Source: Flavobacteriales bacterium (GTDB taxonomy: Bacteria > Bacteroidota > Bacteroidia > Flavobacteriales_D > Crocinitomicaceae). From it: a stretch of 34,871 bases of DNA. The stretch spans positions 1-34,871 of the forward strand of contig CANHMH010000009.1 in the NCBI GenBank assembly GCA_947461635.1. The letters run 5' to 3'. Position numbers and translations under genes: made by a program. Positions 21,704 to 33,166 of this stretch are shown here, in pieces. The notes beneath the pieces are model-generated. The model saw nothing but the letters and a program-made list of their open reading frames with translations, made no database searches and was not told where the DNA came from. Each line of letters starts with the position of its first letter. Position 1 is the stretch's first letter.

Positions 21704-23443
21704 TTATTCAGGCTTCGATTCAAATCCTTTATAATCTAAAATAAATCCAGCAGTATTCTGAAAACCATTACCAATACCTTGTTGCGTAAGTTGATAATTA
21801 CTGATGATTCCAGTTTGCTTATTCGATTGACTTATTAATTGACGACACACCATTAACGTCGCATCATATCCCAAGCATGACATCCTAGTTACATCTGAAG
21901 AATAGGTCCTTCTATACTTTTTATGAAATGTCATTACTGGTGGAGCATGGTATGAAAAATAACTTGGACTTGCATAGGTAAATGCATACGTATTTTCAAG
22001 CGTCCCACTGACTTCTTTCCATTCCAACCATTCTTTTAATCCGTAAATATGAACATGTTGATTGGACTTATACTTCTCTAATAAAGTTAAAACCTTCGCT
22101 TTATCTGAACTCAACACCACATAAATGATGTCATCATTCATGTATTCATATTGTTTGAACGTTTTCCATGTTGCTTCAATGATTTTTGCTTTTGACACGG
22201 ATGATGGTACATTTCTAAACGCGGTTAAAAACAACTGATCCATTTTCATGTCACCTTCAGATTCTCCTTTAATGAGAACAACAGTTTGATCAACATAATG
22301 ATGGTGTACACTCAAAGCCAATTGTTCCATGAGGTTCGATGATGAAGGAGAAAGGCAAATAGCATTTGGATTACCAATGAGCGCACTGTCCTTCATCGCT
22401 ACTGGAAATGCGATGGTTAACTCATTTTTACGTGCAAAAGCACTTACTAATTCTGCTTCTCGTTGTTGTAGTGGAGAGAAAATAACATCCATGTTTAACA
22501 ATTCTGGCTTAGCCAAAATCGCTGATAAATTTTCATTGGCCGACTCGTAATCATATACATGAAACGTGGCATTTAACCCGAGATGATCCAATGAATCCAT
22601 AGCTAATTTTGCTCCCATATAGTATTCCAATGCTGCATTGGATACAAATCGGTTAAACGTTGCTGTTGAGTCTAAATTCAAGGGTAAAAAAAGTGCTATT
22701 TCAAATGATTTTCTTGCTTGAAACTGCAATTCATCCTTAACTTCCACTTCTTTTTTCGGTGGAACGGGACGAATTTGAACAAGCTCTACTTTTTCCTTTT
22801 TGATGGGGATTTTCACCGTTTGACCGGGATTTACGCGACTTGATTTCAAGTTATTTAAAGCCTGAAGCTCCGGAACAGGCACCATAAATCGCTTGGACAA
22901 TGTGTAAAGTGATTCCTGTGGCAAAACGACATGTGACACAACGGCATCAGAGAAGGAAATTTTAAATTTCGCTTGTGCAGCAGCACTTGGTTTTGGTATT
23001 TCTTGTTGTCTTACATCTGGTAAGGTTACCATTCGGTCTGTTTGAATCTGTGCAACCGCATTTGGAATTGTTAAGCGTTGGTCCAACTTCAAACCATTTT
23101 TTGCTGTCGGATTATATTTCACGATACTATCCATGGAAACGTCGTACATTTTCGAAACAGCATACAATGTTTCCTTTTCGACAACACTGTGTTTTACCGT
23201 TCTTCGTTGAATTGGGATAAAGACCACCTCACCAGTCGTAAATCCACGTTCAATTCCAGGATTCATGTTTAAGATATCTTCTGCAGGACAGGCATACATT
23301 TGCTGAAGTCCATACAGATTATTCCCATCAGCTACCGTGTGAACGTAACATTTTTTACCCTCTCGTTCTGTTATCTGCGCATATTGTTGACTATAAACCA
23401 ATGATGCACAAAACAGCAATAAAAACAACAAGGATTTTTTCAT
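21704..23443 (-). CDS. LysM-repeat protein with periplasmic-binding-like C-terminal domain
   Basis: A 579-aa exported protein: signal peptide (residues 1-18), then LysM1 (33-78, VHTVADGNNLYGLQQMY), LysM2 (83-127, VKHSVVEKETLYAVSKMY), a Pro/Gln linker, LysM3 (170-214, HVVLPQESLYTLSKRF), and a type I periplasmic-binding-like domain (about 246-579) starting FEIALFLPLNLDS. LysM modules bind the GlcNAc of peptidoglycan. The C-terminal part resembles LppC/PBP1-type domains, which act as envelope sensors or peptidoglycan-synthase activators. The gene sits 10 bases after guaA, a neighbour often seen in Flavobacteriia as I recall. A role in linking the cell wall to the outer membrane or to regulation of wall synthesis is inference. 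Confidence 0.88.
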   Translation of the reverse strand: MKKSLLFLLLFCASLVYSQQYAQITEREGKKCYVHTVADGNNLYGLQQMYACPAEDILNMNPGIERGFTTGEVVFIPIQRRTVKHSVVEKETLYAVSKMYDVSMDSIVKYNPTAKNGLKLDQRLTIPNAVAQIQTDRMVTLPDVRQQEIPKPSAAAQAKFKISFSDAVVSHVVLPQESLYTLSKRFMVPVPELQALNNLKSSRVNPGQTVKIPIKKEKVELVQIRPVPPKKEVEVKDELQFQARKSFEIALFLPLNLDSTATFNRFVSNAALEYYMGAKLAMDSLDHLGLNATFHVYDYESANENLSAILAKPELLNMDVIFSPLQQREAELVSAFARKNELTIAFPVAMKDSALIGNPNAICLSPSSSNLMEQLALSVHHHYVDQTVVLIKGESEGDMKMDQLFLTAFRNVPSSVSKAKIIEATWKTFKQYEYMNDDIIYVVLSSDKAKVLTLLEKYKSNQHVHIYGLKEWLEWKEVSGTLENTYAFTYASPSYFSYHAPPVMTFHKKYRRTYSSDVTRMSCLGYDATLMVCRQLISQSNKQTGIISNYQLTQQGIGNGFQNTAGFILDYKGFESKPE

Positions 23444-23453
23444 GTGAAGTTGA

Positions 23454-24986
23454 TTATTCCCACTCTATTGTCGCAGGTGGTTTGGAACTAATATCATACG
23501 TAACACGGTTAATTCCTTTTACTTGATTGATGATTCTATTCGATATTTTCGCTAAGAATTCATACGGTAAGTGACACCAGTCGGCAGTCATTCCGTCGGT
23601 AGAAGTAACGGCTCTCAACGCAACTGCATTTTCGTATGTTCGCTCATCTCCCATCACACCAACGGATTGAATCGGCAAGAATATTGCACCCGCTTGCCAA
23701 ACGTCATCGTATAATCCATCTTCTTTTAATCCATCGATAAAAATGGCGTCAACATCTTGTAAGATACGCACTTTTTCTGCGCTTACTTCTCCTAAAATAC
23801 GGATACCAAGTCCAGGACCTGGGAATGGATGACGACCAAGAATGCGTTCATCGATTTCGAGTGAACGTCCGATGCGTCTTACCTCATCTTTAAACAACAA
23901 ACGCAATGGTTCAACCACTTGCAATTTCATGTAATCAGGTAATCCACCAACATTGTGGTGAGATTTAATTGTTTGCGATGGTCCGCCCGTCGCAGAAACC
24001 GACTCAATAACATCTGGATAAATTGTTCCTTGTCCGAGCCATTTTGCTCCTTCTACTTTTTTCGATTCTTCGTCGAACACATCGATGAATACTTTACCAA
24101 TGGCTTTACGCTTTAATTCTGGATCAGTCAATCCTTTCAATGCAGCATAGAACAATTCAGATGCATCAACACCTTTCACATTCAAGCCCATTCCTTTGTA
24201 TGATTCAAGTACAGACTGGTATTCGTTTTTGCGAAGGAGTCCATTATCAACGAAAATACAATGTAAATTTTCGCCAATTGCTTTGTGTAAAAGAACTGCT
24301 GCCACGGATGAGTCAACACCTCCTGAAAGTCCAAGAATAACTTTGTCGTCTCCCAATTGCTCACGCAAACGAGAAGTCGTCTCCTCCACAAATGAATCAG
24401 GTGTCCAATCACATGCACAATGACAAATGTCCACAATGTAATTTTGCAAAAGAATTTTTCCTTCCGTTGAGTGATATACTTCTGGATGAAATTGAATTCC
24501 GTAGGTTTCTTCTCCTTCAATATGGTAACCAGCAATTTCTACATCAGATGTACTGGCAATGATTTTATAGTTGCTCGGGATTTTTTTAATGGTATCTCCA
24601 TGTGACATCCACACTTGTGAACCGTTGGTCATTCCTTTCGTTAAGATATGAGTTTCGTCCACATAGGATAAATGAGCACGTCCGTATTCGCGAATACTCG
24701 ACGGTAACACTTCGCCACCAAAATGATGTGACAAATACTGCGCACCAAAACACACACCTAAAAGTGGCATTTTACCTTTAATTGCATCTAGATTGGGACG
24801 CGGTGAAGCTTCATCTCTTACGGAAAAAGGACTTCCAGAAAGAATGACTCCTTTCACATTTGAGCCAATTTCCGGGATTTTATTCCACGGATGGATTTCA
24901 CAATAAACATTTAACTCGCGGATTCTACGCGCAATTAGCTGCGTATATTGAGACCCAAAATCTAAAATTAATATCATTTCATGCAT
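23454..24986 (-). CDS. guaA: GMP synthase (glutamine-hydrolysing)
   Basis: A 510-aa enzyme that makes GMP from XMP, glutamine and ATP. I chose ATG 24986 ([16 protein letters not shown]); ATG 24977 is also possible, and the extra 15 upstream codons cover the promoter box. The glutaminase domain has GVCFGAQYL (Cys79), FHPEVYHS (His167, Glu169). The ATP-pyrophosphatase domain has [12 protein letters not shown] (P-loop 221-227). The C-terminal dimerisation domain ends in the conserved [17 protein letters not shown] box lies four bases upstream of ATG 24986, so its mRNA would start almost at the start codon. It heads the minus-strand run with lysM, hemF, VOC and phosphatase genes, and is divergent from secA. 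Confidence 0.98.
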   Translation of the reverse strand: MHEMILILDFGSQYTQLIARRIRELNVYCEIHPWNKIPEIGSNVKGVILSGSPFSVRDEASPRPNLDAIKGKMPLLGVCFGAQYLSHHFGGEVLPSSIREYGRAHLSYVDETHILTKGMTNGSQVWMSHGDTIKKIPSNYKIIASTSDVEIAGYHIEGEETYGIQFHPEVYHSTEGKILLQNYIVDICHCACDWTPDSFVEETTSRLREQLGDDKVILGLSGGVDSSVAAVLLHKAIGENLHCIFVDNGLLRKNEYQSVLESYKGMGLNVKGVDASELFYAALKGLTDPELKRKAIGKVFIDVFDEESKKVEGAKWLGQGTIYPDVIESVSATGGPSQTIKSHHNVGGLPDYMKLQVVEPLRLLFKDEVRRIGRSLEIDERILGRHPFPGPGLGIRILGEVSAEKVRILQDVDAIFIDGLKEDGLYDDVWQAGAIFLPIQSVGVMGDERTYENAVALRAVTSTDGMTADWCHLPYEFLAKISNRIINQVKGINRVTYDISSKPPATIEWE

Positions 24987-24990
24987 GGCG

Positions 24991-24998
24991 CAAAGATA
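24991..24998 (-). promoter_or_regulatory. Candidate -7 box for guaA
   Basis: Minus-strand TATCTTTG, an exact TAnnTTTG match, ends four bases before ATG 24986. If the transcript begins the usual few bases downstream of the box, initiation falls at or inside the first codons, giving a leaderless message starting at 24986 or 24977. Confidence 0.5.
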
Positions 24999-25136
24999 AG
25001 CATTATTGCGTATTAGACATATGGAAAGCATTGTTGATTTTTATTGCTTAAACCCTCGGAAACATCCTTGTATTATTTTATAGTGAATAGTTGCAATTCA
25101 ACCGAGTGAATGTCCTTCAAATTAAGCAGAATTGAT

Positions 25137-25144
25137 TAACTTTG
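25137..25144 (+). promoter_or_regulatory. Candidate -7 box for secA
   Basis: TAACTTTG matches TAnnTTTG exactly. It lies 24 bases before ATG 25169 and overlaps the TTG at 25142 that would otherwise extend the frame, which supports ATG 25169 as the real start. The guaA-secA intergenic region (24987-25168) therefore holds two back-to-back promoters; no riboswitch-like structure was noticed. Confidence 0.5.
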
Positions 25145-25168
25145 GTGCTTGCATTAAAGAGAAAAACA

Positions 25169-28100
25169 ATGATTGGAGATATCTTAAAATCCATTTTTGG
25201 AGATAAGAACGCGAAAGACAAGAAATTATACTGGCCTTACGTAGAGTTAGCAAATGCTGCTCATGAAAACATAAAAACTTTATCAGACGAGCAATTGCGT
25301 CTAAAATCGCGTGAATTTCAACACCAAATTCGCGAAGAAAAGGAAAGCCTTGAACAGCAATTGGCCGATTTGCGCATCAAAGCAGAAAGTCTTGAAACAA
25401 GCATTAACGAAAAAGAAGATTTATTCGATCGCATCGATAAATTAGAAAAAGATGTAGATGCTCAAATTGAAGAAACACTGATTAAAATCCTACCTGAAGC
25501 TTTCGCTGTGGTAAAGGAAACAGCTTATCGCTGGTCAACCAACGGACAATTAGTCGTAACAGCTGAAGCCTTCGATATTGATTTATCAAAGAAAAAAGAC
25601 GGAATCACGATAGAAGGTGATAAAGCGATTTGGCACAACGAATGGACCGCTGCTGGTGGACACATTAAGTGGAACATGGTTCACTACGATGTTCAGTTGA
25701 TGGGTGGAGCTGTATTGCACAAAGGAAATATTTCTGAAATGCAAACGGGAGAAGGAAAAACATTGGTGGCAACCTTGCCTGTTTACCTGAATGCGCTTGC
25801 TGGAAAAGGTGTTCACATTGTAACTGTAAATGATTACTTAGCAAAACGCGACTCCGAATGGATGGGGCCATTGTATCAATTCCATGGTTTAAGCGTGGAT
25901 TGCATCGACAAACACCGTCCAAACTCAAAAGAAAGAAGACAAGCGTACCTAGCGGACATTACATTTGGAACAAATAATGAATTTGGCTTCGATTACCTGC
26001 GCGATAACATGGCCGGACACATCGACGATCTTGTACAACGTAAACACCATTTTGCGATTGTTGATGAGGTCGATTCCGTATTGATTGACGACGCTCGTAC
26101 GCCATTGATCATTTCTGGACCAACTCCGAAAGGTGACGAACACGAATTCCATGAATTGAAGCCACGCATCGAACGCGTTGTGGATGCTCAAAAACAATAT
26201 GTACAACAATGTCTAGCTGAAGCAAAAAAATTACTAACGGTCATCAACGAAGCACCGGAGGATAAAAGCGAAGCAAAACGCATGTTGGAAGAAGGTGGAA
26301 TCGCTTTGTTAAGAGCACACCGAGGATTACCAAAAAACCGCACATTAATCAAATTCTTGTCTGAACCAGGGATTAAAGTTCACCTACAAAAAACGGAGAA
26401 CTTCTATATGTCGGAGCAAGGTAAAAACATGAAGAAAATCGACGCGGAATTATTTTTTGTGATCGATGAAAAGAATAACACAATTGAACTGACCGATAAA
26501 GGAATCGACTTGGTTTCTGGAAAAGATGACCGTAATTTCTTTATCATGCCTGATATCGGTGATGAAATCGCCAAACTTCAGAAGCTTAACCTAGAGAAAG
26601 AAACATACCTCGAACAAAAAGACGGATTGGTACGTGAATATTCCATTAAATCGGAACGCATTCACTCCATCAACCAATTATTAAAAGCATATACACTCTT
26701 CGAAAAAGAGGTGGAATATGTGATCCTTGATGGAAAGGTGAAAATCGTTGACGAGTCTACCGGTCGTATCCTTGAAGGACGCCGTTACTCAGATGGACTT
26801 CACCAAGCAATTGAAGCGAAAGAAAACGTAGAGGTAGAAGCTGCAACGCAAACCTACGCTACAGTGACCTTGCAGAATTACTTCCGCATGTACCACAAAC
26901 TTGCTGGTATGACCGGAACAGCGGAAACGGAAGCGAAAGAATTCTGGGACATCTATAAACTTGATGTCGTTATCGTTCCAACAAATAGAGCGGTATCACG
27001 TAAAGATCAAGACGATTTCGTTTACAAATCGGCTCGTGAAAAATACAATGCAGTAATTCTTGAAGTGGAGGATTTAGTGGCTGCTGGACGTCCAGTTCTT
27101 GTGGGAACAACGACTGTAGAGATTTCTGAATTAGTTTCTAGAATGCTACAAATGAAAAAGATTCCGCACCAAGTATTGAATGCGAAATACCACCAAAAAG
27201 AGGCGGAAATTATTGCCAATGCTGGTTTGACAGGTGCAGTAACGATTGCAACGAACATGGCTGGACGTGGAACCGACATCAAATTAGGTGAAGGCGTGAA
27301 AGAAGCCGGTGGACTAGCGATTATTGGTACGGAACGTCACGATTCTCGTCGTGTTGACCGTCAGTTAAGAGGTCGTGCTGGACGTCAAGGAGATCCGGGT
27401 TCATCTCGTTTCTTTGTTTCGTTAGAAGATGACTTAATGCGTAAATTCGGTTCGGAACGAATCGCAAAACTCATGGACCGCATGGGACTAAAAGAAGGAG
27501 AAGTAATTTCTGCCGGAATGGTTTCGAAATCAATTGAACGCGCACAGAAAAAAGTAGAGGAAAATAACTTTGGTGTACGTAAAAACCTATTGGAATACGA
27601 TGACGTGATGAACGCACAGCGTAAAGCAATTTACAAGAAACGCAAAAATGCTTTGTTCGGAGATCGCTTAGACATCGATATTGACAACATGTTCTTTGAA
27701 TTGTGCGAGACAACTGTTAAACTACACAGCGGATCAAGTTTCAATGACTTCGAAATGGAATTGTTACGCATCATTGGAATTGAATCTCCAATAACTTCAG
27801 AAGAATATGATAAAATCAGCAAGGAAGATTTGACCGATAAAATCTATGCTTCGATGAAGGAATCTTATGAGCGTAAATGTGATAAAATTGCTCAAAGAGC
27901 CTTGCCTCAAATCAAACATGTACACGAGAACTTATCAGACAAATACAAAGACATGGTCTTCCCATTAACGGATGGACGTCGTGAGTTGCAATTAATCGTG
28001 AATATCGAAGAAGCGTACAAATCTGAAGGGAAACTCATTTCAAAAGCTTTCGAGAAGAATGTGATTTTATCTAAAATCGATGATGAATGGAAAGAACATT

Positions 28101-28513
28101 TGCGTGAGATGGATGAATTGCGTTCTGCCGTGAGAAATGCTTCATACGAGCAAAAAGATCCACTTGTAGTGTACAAACTGGAATCGTATGAATTATTCCG
28201 CTCGATGTTGAATCGCTTAAATGAAGAAGCAGTTGAATTGTTAATGAAATTGGATGTTCCTGTAGAACAATCGGTTCAAGGTACAAATCAGGAAGCACGT
28301 CAAAACAACTACCAACAAGCTCAAACAAATCAATCCGTTTCATCTACACCTACTCCATCTTTCGAAGGCAGACAAGGATACGATCAAGCGATTGCGAATT
28401 CAATGCCTCAACCGGAAAAACGTCAACCTATCATCGCTGAACCGAAAGTGAATAGAAATGATGCCTGTCCTTGCGGAAGCGGTAAGAAATATAAGCAATG
28501 TCACGGTAAGTAA
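25169..28513 (+). CDS. secA: Preprotein translocase ATPase SecA
   Basis: A 1114-aa motor protein for Sec export, longer than the ~900-aa E. coli form as is normal in Bacteroidota because of inserts. NBD1 has Walker A MQTGEGKT (residues 191-198) and the Walker B/DEAD-type DEVDSVLIDDARTPLIISGP. A long Bacteroidota-type insert (about 345-440, including EAKRMLEEGGIALLRAHRGLPK) follows the DEAD region. Later come YATVTLQNYFRMYHKLAGMTGT, NMAGRGTDIKLG, GTERHDSRRVDRQLRGRAGRQGD (NBD2 arginine finger region), the helical scaffold, a Gln/Asn-rich linker and the zinc-binding SecB/lipid tail CPCGSGKKYKQC. Its stop overlaps the next ATG by one base, so DUF2520 and kdsC are translated with it. It is divergent from guaA. 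Confidence 0.98.
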   Translation: MIGDILKSIFGDKNAKDKKLYWPYVELANAAHENIKTLSDEQLRLKSREFQHQIREEKESLEQQLADLRIKAESLETSINEKEDLFDRIDKLEKDVDAQIEETLIKILPEAFAVVKETAYRWSTNGQLVVTAEAFDIDLSKKKDGITIEGDKAIWHNEWTAAGGHIKWNMVHYDVQLMGGAVLHKGNISEMQTGEGKTLVATLPVYLNALAGKGVHIVTVNDYLAKRDSEWMGPLYQFHGLSVDCIDKHRPNSKERRQAYLADITFGTNNEFGFDYLRDNMAGHIDDLVQRKHHFAIVDEVDSVLIDDARTPLIISGPTPKGDEHEFHELKPRIERVVDAQKQYVQQCLAEAKKLLTVINEAPEDKSEAKRMLEEGGIALLRAHRGLPKNRTLIKFLSEPGIKVHLQKTENFYMSEQGKNMKKIDAELFFVIDEKNNTIELTDKGIDLVSGKDDRNFFIMPDIGDEIAKLQKLNLEKETYLEQKDGLVREYSIKSERIHSINQLLKAYTLFEKEVEYVILDGKVKIVDESTGRILEGRRYSDGLHQAIEAKENVEVEAATQTYATVTLQNYFRMYHKLAGMTGTAETEAKEFWDIYKLDVVIVPTNRAVSRKDQDDFVYKSAREKYNAVILEVEDLVAAGRPVLVGTTTVEISELVSRMLQMKKIPHQVLNAKYHQKEAEIIANAGLTGAVTIATNMAGRGTDIKLGEGVKEAGGLAIIGTERHDSRRVDRQLRGRAGRQGDPGSSRFFVSLEDDLMRKFGSERIAKLMDRMGLKEGEVISAGMVSKSIERAQKKVEENNFGVRKNLLEYDDVMNAQRKAIYKKRKNALFGDRLDIDIDNMFFELCETTVKLHSGSSFNDFEMELLRIIGIESPITSEEYDKISKEDLTDKIYASMKESYERKCDKIAQRALPQIKHVHENLSDKYKDMVFPLTDGRRELQLIVNIEEAYKSEGKLISKAFEKNVILSKIDDEWKEHLREMDELRSAVRNASYEQKDPLVVYKLESYELFRSMLNRLNEEAVELLMKLDVPVEQSVQGTNQEARQNNYQQAQTNQSVSSTPTPSFEGRQGYDQAIANSMPQPEKRQPIIAEPKVNRNDACPCGSGKKYKQCHGK

Positions 28514-29280
28514 TGGCAACGGGGTTGAAGCTGCGTGTCGCGTTTATTGGCTCTGGAAAAGTTGCCAACGAACTTGCACTTATCTTTCGTTTCAAAGGAA
28601 TTGAAATCACTGGAATTTCGAGTAGAAATCACGAGAGTGGCAATTCCCTCGCTGAACGTTTGAATTGTCCCTTCATGGCTGATCCGAACGAGTTAAAAGC
28701 TGACCTGATTATTATTGCCACGAACGACACTTCCGTAAAAGCGTTGAACACAATCTTGAAAACTGAAGCATCTGTTGTCTATACAGCAGGTGCGGTAAAT
28801 TTAGCCGATGTTCCCAATGGTAATTGGGGTGTTTTTTATCCGCTTCAAACATTCACCGAAAACCGCCACTTAACTGTTGATGAAGTTCCAATCCTACTTG
28901 AATCAAAGAACATAGAATTGCAAAACAAATTGGAAGCGCTCTGCGAAAAAATTGGTTTTCAATACGAGTATTGTAGCTCAGTTGACAGGCAAAAATACCA
29001 CTTGGCAGCAGTCTTCGTGAATAATTTTGTCAACCACCTGTTTCATAAAGCACAAGTTCAATTGCAGGAAAACAGCTTAAATTGGAACATGTTAAAACCA
29101 TTGATAGAAGAAACGGTAGCCAAACTTAATGATTTTTCTGCCTTTGATTCTCAAACAGGTCCAGCTAGAAGAAATGATCAAAGTACCATTCTAACACATG
29201 AATCCCTTTTAAGCAAAGAGGATGTAAATCTATATCATGTCCTCACTAACAGTATTCAAAAGACCTATACCCATGAATAG
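28513..29280 (+). CDS. DUF2520 / Rossmann-like oxidoreductase-type protein
   Basis: A 255-aa cytoplasmic protein. The N-terminal Rossmann fold has a dinucleotide loop (VAFIGSGKVANELALIF), an ADP-ribose-type turn (GISSRNHESG), and IIIATNDTSVKAL. The DUF2520 domain follows, with YTAGAVNLADV, GVFYPLQTFTE, KYHLAAVFVNNFVNHL and a C-terminal helical bundle including DSQTGPARRNDQSTI, a strongly conserved stretch in the family. This resembles F420-dependent NADP reductase and 2-dehydropantoate reductase relatives, but the substrate is unknown. The start overlaps the secA stop by one base, and the C-terminus overlaps kdsC by eight bases. DUF2520 next to kdsC is a recurrent Bacteroidota arrangement, as I recall. 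Confidence 0.9.
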   Translation: MATGLKLRVAFIGSGKVANELALIFRFKGIEITGISSRNHESGNSLAERLNCPFMADPNELKADLIIIATNDTSVKALNTILKTEASVVYTAGAVNLADVPNGNWGVFYPLQTFTENRHLTVDEVPILLESKNIELQNKLEALCEKIGFQYEYCSSVDRQKYHLAAVFVNNFVNHLFHKAQVQLQENSLNWNMLKPLIEETVAKLNDFSAFDSQTGPARRNDQSTILTHESLLSKEDVNLYHVLTNSIQKTYTHE

Positions 29281-29791
29281 TTACAAACATGCGCTGAATC
29301 ACATCAATACCTTTATTTTCGATGTTGACGGGGTTTTTACAGATGGAAAAGTGTATTTATTGAAGGATGAAATCGTTCGAACACTCAATTCGAAAGATGG
29401 CTACGCAGTTCAATATGCAGCGAAAATGGGCTACAAAATCTTTGCCATTACCGGTGGGAATTCCACGGAGGTACGTGACCGCTTGCTCGGACTCGGTATG
29501 ACTCGTGTATACCTAAGTGCGCACAGCAAAATAATTTGTTACGAAGAAATCAAAGCAGAATTTAACTTAACAGACCAAGAAATCGCATACATGGGTGATG
29601 ACATTCCGGATATTCCTGTGCTAAAAGTTGCTGGACTTTCTTCTTGTCCACAAGATGCAGTCAGCGATGTGAAAAGCATTGTTCACTACCAAAGTCCATT
29701 TGATGGTGGAAAAACCTGTGTCCGTGACATCATTGAGCAAACACTTCGTGTGCAAGGAAAGTGGCTGAGTGATTTAGCGTACCAATGGTAA
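29273..29791 (+). CDS. kdsC: 3-deoxy-D-manno-octulosonate 8-phosphate phosphatase
   Basis: A 172-aa HAD phosphatase of the KdsC type (C0, capless). ATG 29273 is preferred to the longer frame from 29237 because homology starts with MNSYKHALNHINTF. Motif I is FDVDGVFTDG (Asp17 nucleophile, Asp19), motif II AITGGNS, and motif III/IV YMGDDIPDIPVL. KdsC removes phosphate from Kdo-8-P to give Kdo for the LPS inner core. It overlaps the DUF2520 gene by eight bases and ends one base before the stop of the convergent kinase gene. Other Kdo genes are not in this window. Confidence 0.93.
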   Translation: MNSYKHALNHINTFIFDVDGVFTDGKVYLLKDEIVRTLNSKDGYAVQYAAKMGYKIFAITGGNSTEVRDRLLGLGMTRVYLSAHSKIICYEEIKAEFNLTDQEIAYMGDDIPDIPVLKVAGLSSCPQDAVSDVKSIVHYQSPFDGGKTCVRDIIEQTLRVQGKWLSDLAYQW

Positions 29792-29792
29792 G

Positions 29793-30826
29793 TTAGTCTA
29801 GTTGAGCTAACTCATCTAACATTTGTAACTGATTTCGGGCGCGTCGAAGGTTATGGTTTTCATCCTCAACCCAATAATATTGATCCCCAATCAGGTAATC
29901 ACTTAAGAATCGCATAGCTTGAATATAAATGACTGTTTTAGCACCGAGAAGAATGTTTTCTCTTTCCAACTCACTTAAATGATCATTCATCGGTCCCTGA
30001 AAATATCCGTTTAATAACTCCGTTAAAATCTGTGGGTGGAATGCTTTTTCTGGATGTCCATCTTCCGTACCAATTTGACAAAACGAACGAATCATGTCGC
30101 CAATGTCATACAAAATACTTCCAACCATGATCGTATCCCAATCGATAATGGCACAAACAGTTTCTCCACTCTCGTCAAATAAAAAATTACTCAATTTAGG
30201 ATCAGCATGAATGATTCGCTTGGGCAACTTGGGAAGAAGTTGTATGTAGCGATTGAGAATTCCTTCGTGATCTCGCAATTTCTGAATTAAAACTTTTGCC
30301 TGAGTGAAACGATATGGGATAGCTACTTTCAAAGAATGTTGGTAATCTTTCCGACGCTTTTTGAAATCCAGGAATCCAGGGATGCTCTCTTTTAATTGAC
30401 CCATTGGTAAATCCATTAAGAAAAAATGAAATTCACTCAATGCTTTAGCTGCTTCGAAGGCCTGTGCATGTTTGCCTAATACCTCTAAACTTTTGCTGGG
30501 AAAAATGGCTTTGAACATGCGCCATGTTTGTCCCTTTTGATCTTGAAGCAAATAATTTTGATCCGCATTTTTCAATAAGGTTAAACTTGTTTTCGGATAG
30601 CCTTTTTCAGTTAAAAACTGTGCTATCTGCAATTGATTCATCACCACCAAATTTGGATTGCTAAACACATGTGTATTGACTCCTTGCAGAACAAAATAGG
30701 TATCGTTCGTCGCCTCTACCAAAAATGTTTTGTGTATGAGGCCACCTTTTAATAAACTTATCCGCTGGACCTTTGTCTCCAAGGACTTTAAAAAATCGTT
30801 GGCTACCGATCGTTCCAATTGCCTAT

Positions 30827-30830
<4 letters not shown>
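29793..30830 (-). CDS. APH-fold kinase, N-acetylhexosamine 1-kinase/AmgK-like
   Basis: A 345-aa cytoplasmic kinase of the aminoglycoside phosphotransferase fold. Motifs: catalytic HADPKLSN (His208, Asp210, Asn215) and metal-binding AIIDWDT (Asp230, Asp232), with the GSILYDIGDMIRSF helix that is usual after it. The N-lobe lacks a clear P-loop but has the LLKGGLIHKTFLV nucleotide loop. Bacterial relatives include NahK (N-acetylhexosamine 1-kinase) and AmgK (anomeric MurNAc/GlcNAc kinase), whose partner is a nucleotidyltransferase. Here the nucleotidyltransferase is directly upstream and overlaps by four bases, which supports sugar-1-phosphate formation over antibiotic resistance. The exact sugar is inferred from context with the GH109-like gene. 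Confidence 0.85.
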
Positions 30831-33104
<2,274 letters not shown>

Positions 33105-33113
33105 CTAAAAAAG

Positions 33114-33144
33114 TTCAGCCGATCCGTTGATCGAACCGGCTGAA
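33114..33144 (-). terminator. Rho-independent terminator after the DUF2490 gene
   Basis: TTCAGCCG and CGGCTGAA form an eight-base-pair perfect outer arm with inner GATC/GATC-type pairing (CGATC/GATCG) as an alternative. On the minus strand the hairpin is followed by CTTTTTTAG, a T-run, which suits termination of SulP-DUF2490 transcription 23 bases after the stop at 33167. It separates this unit from the GH109-like operon. Confidence 0.75.
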
Positions 33145-33166
33145 TTTTGCTTGGAGAGTATTGGAA

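Noticed and set aside
25142-25168. Longer SecA beginning at TTG 25142
   Set aside because: The TTG lies inside an exact -7 promoter box, and SecA homology begins at MIGDILKSIFG from ATG 25169.
24987-25168. Purine riboswitch upstream of guaA
   Set aside because: The candidate promoter sits directly at the start codon, leaving no leader for an aptamer, and no aptamer-like pairing was noticed.
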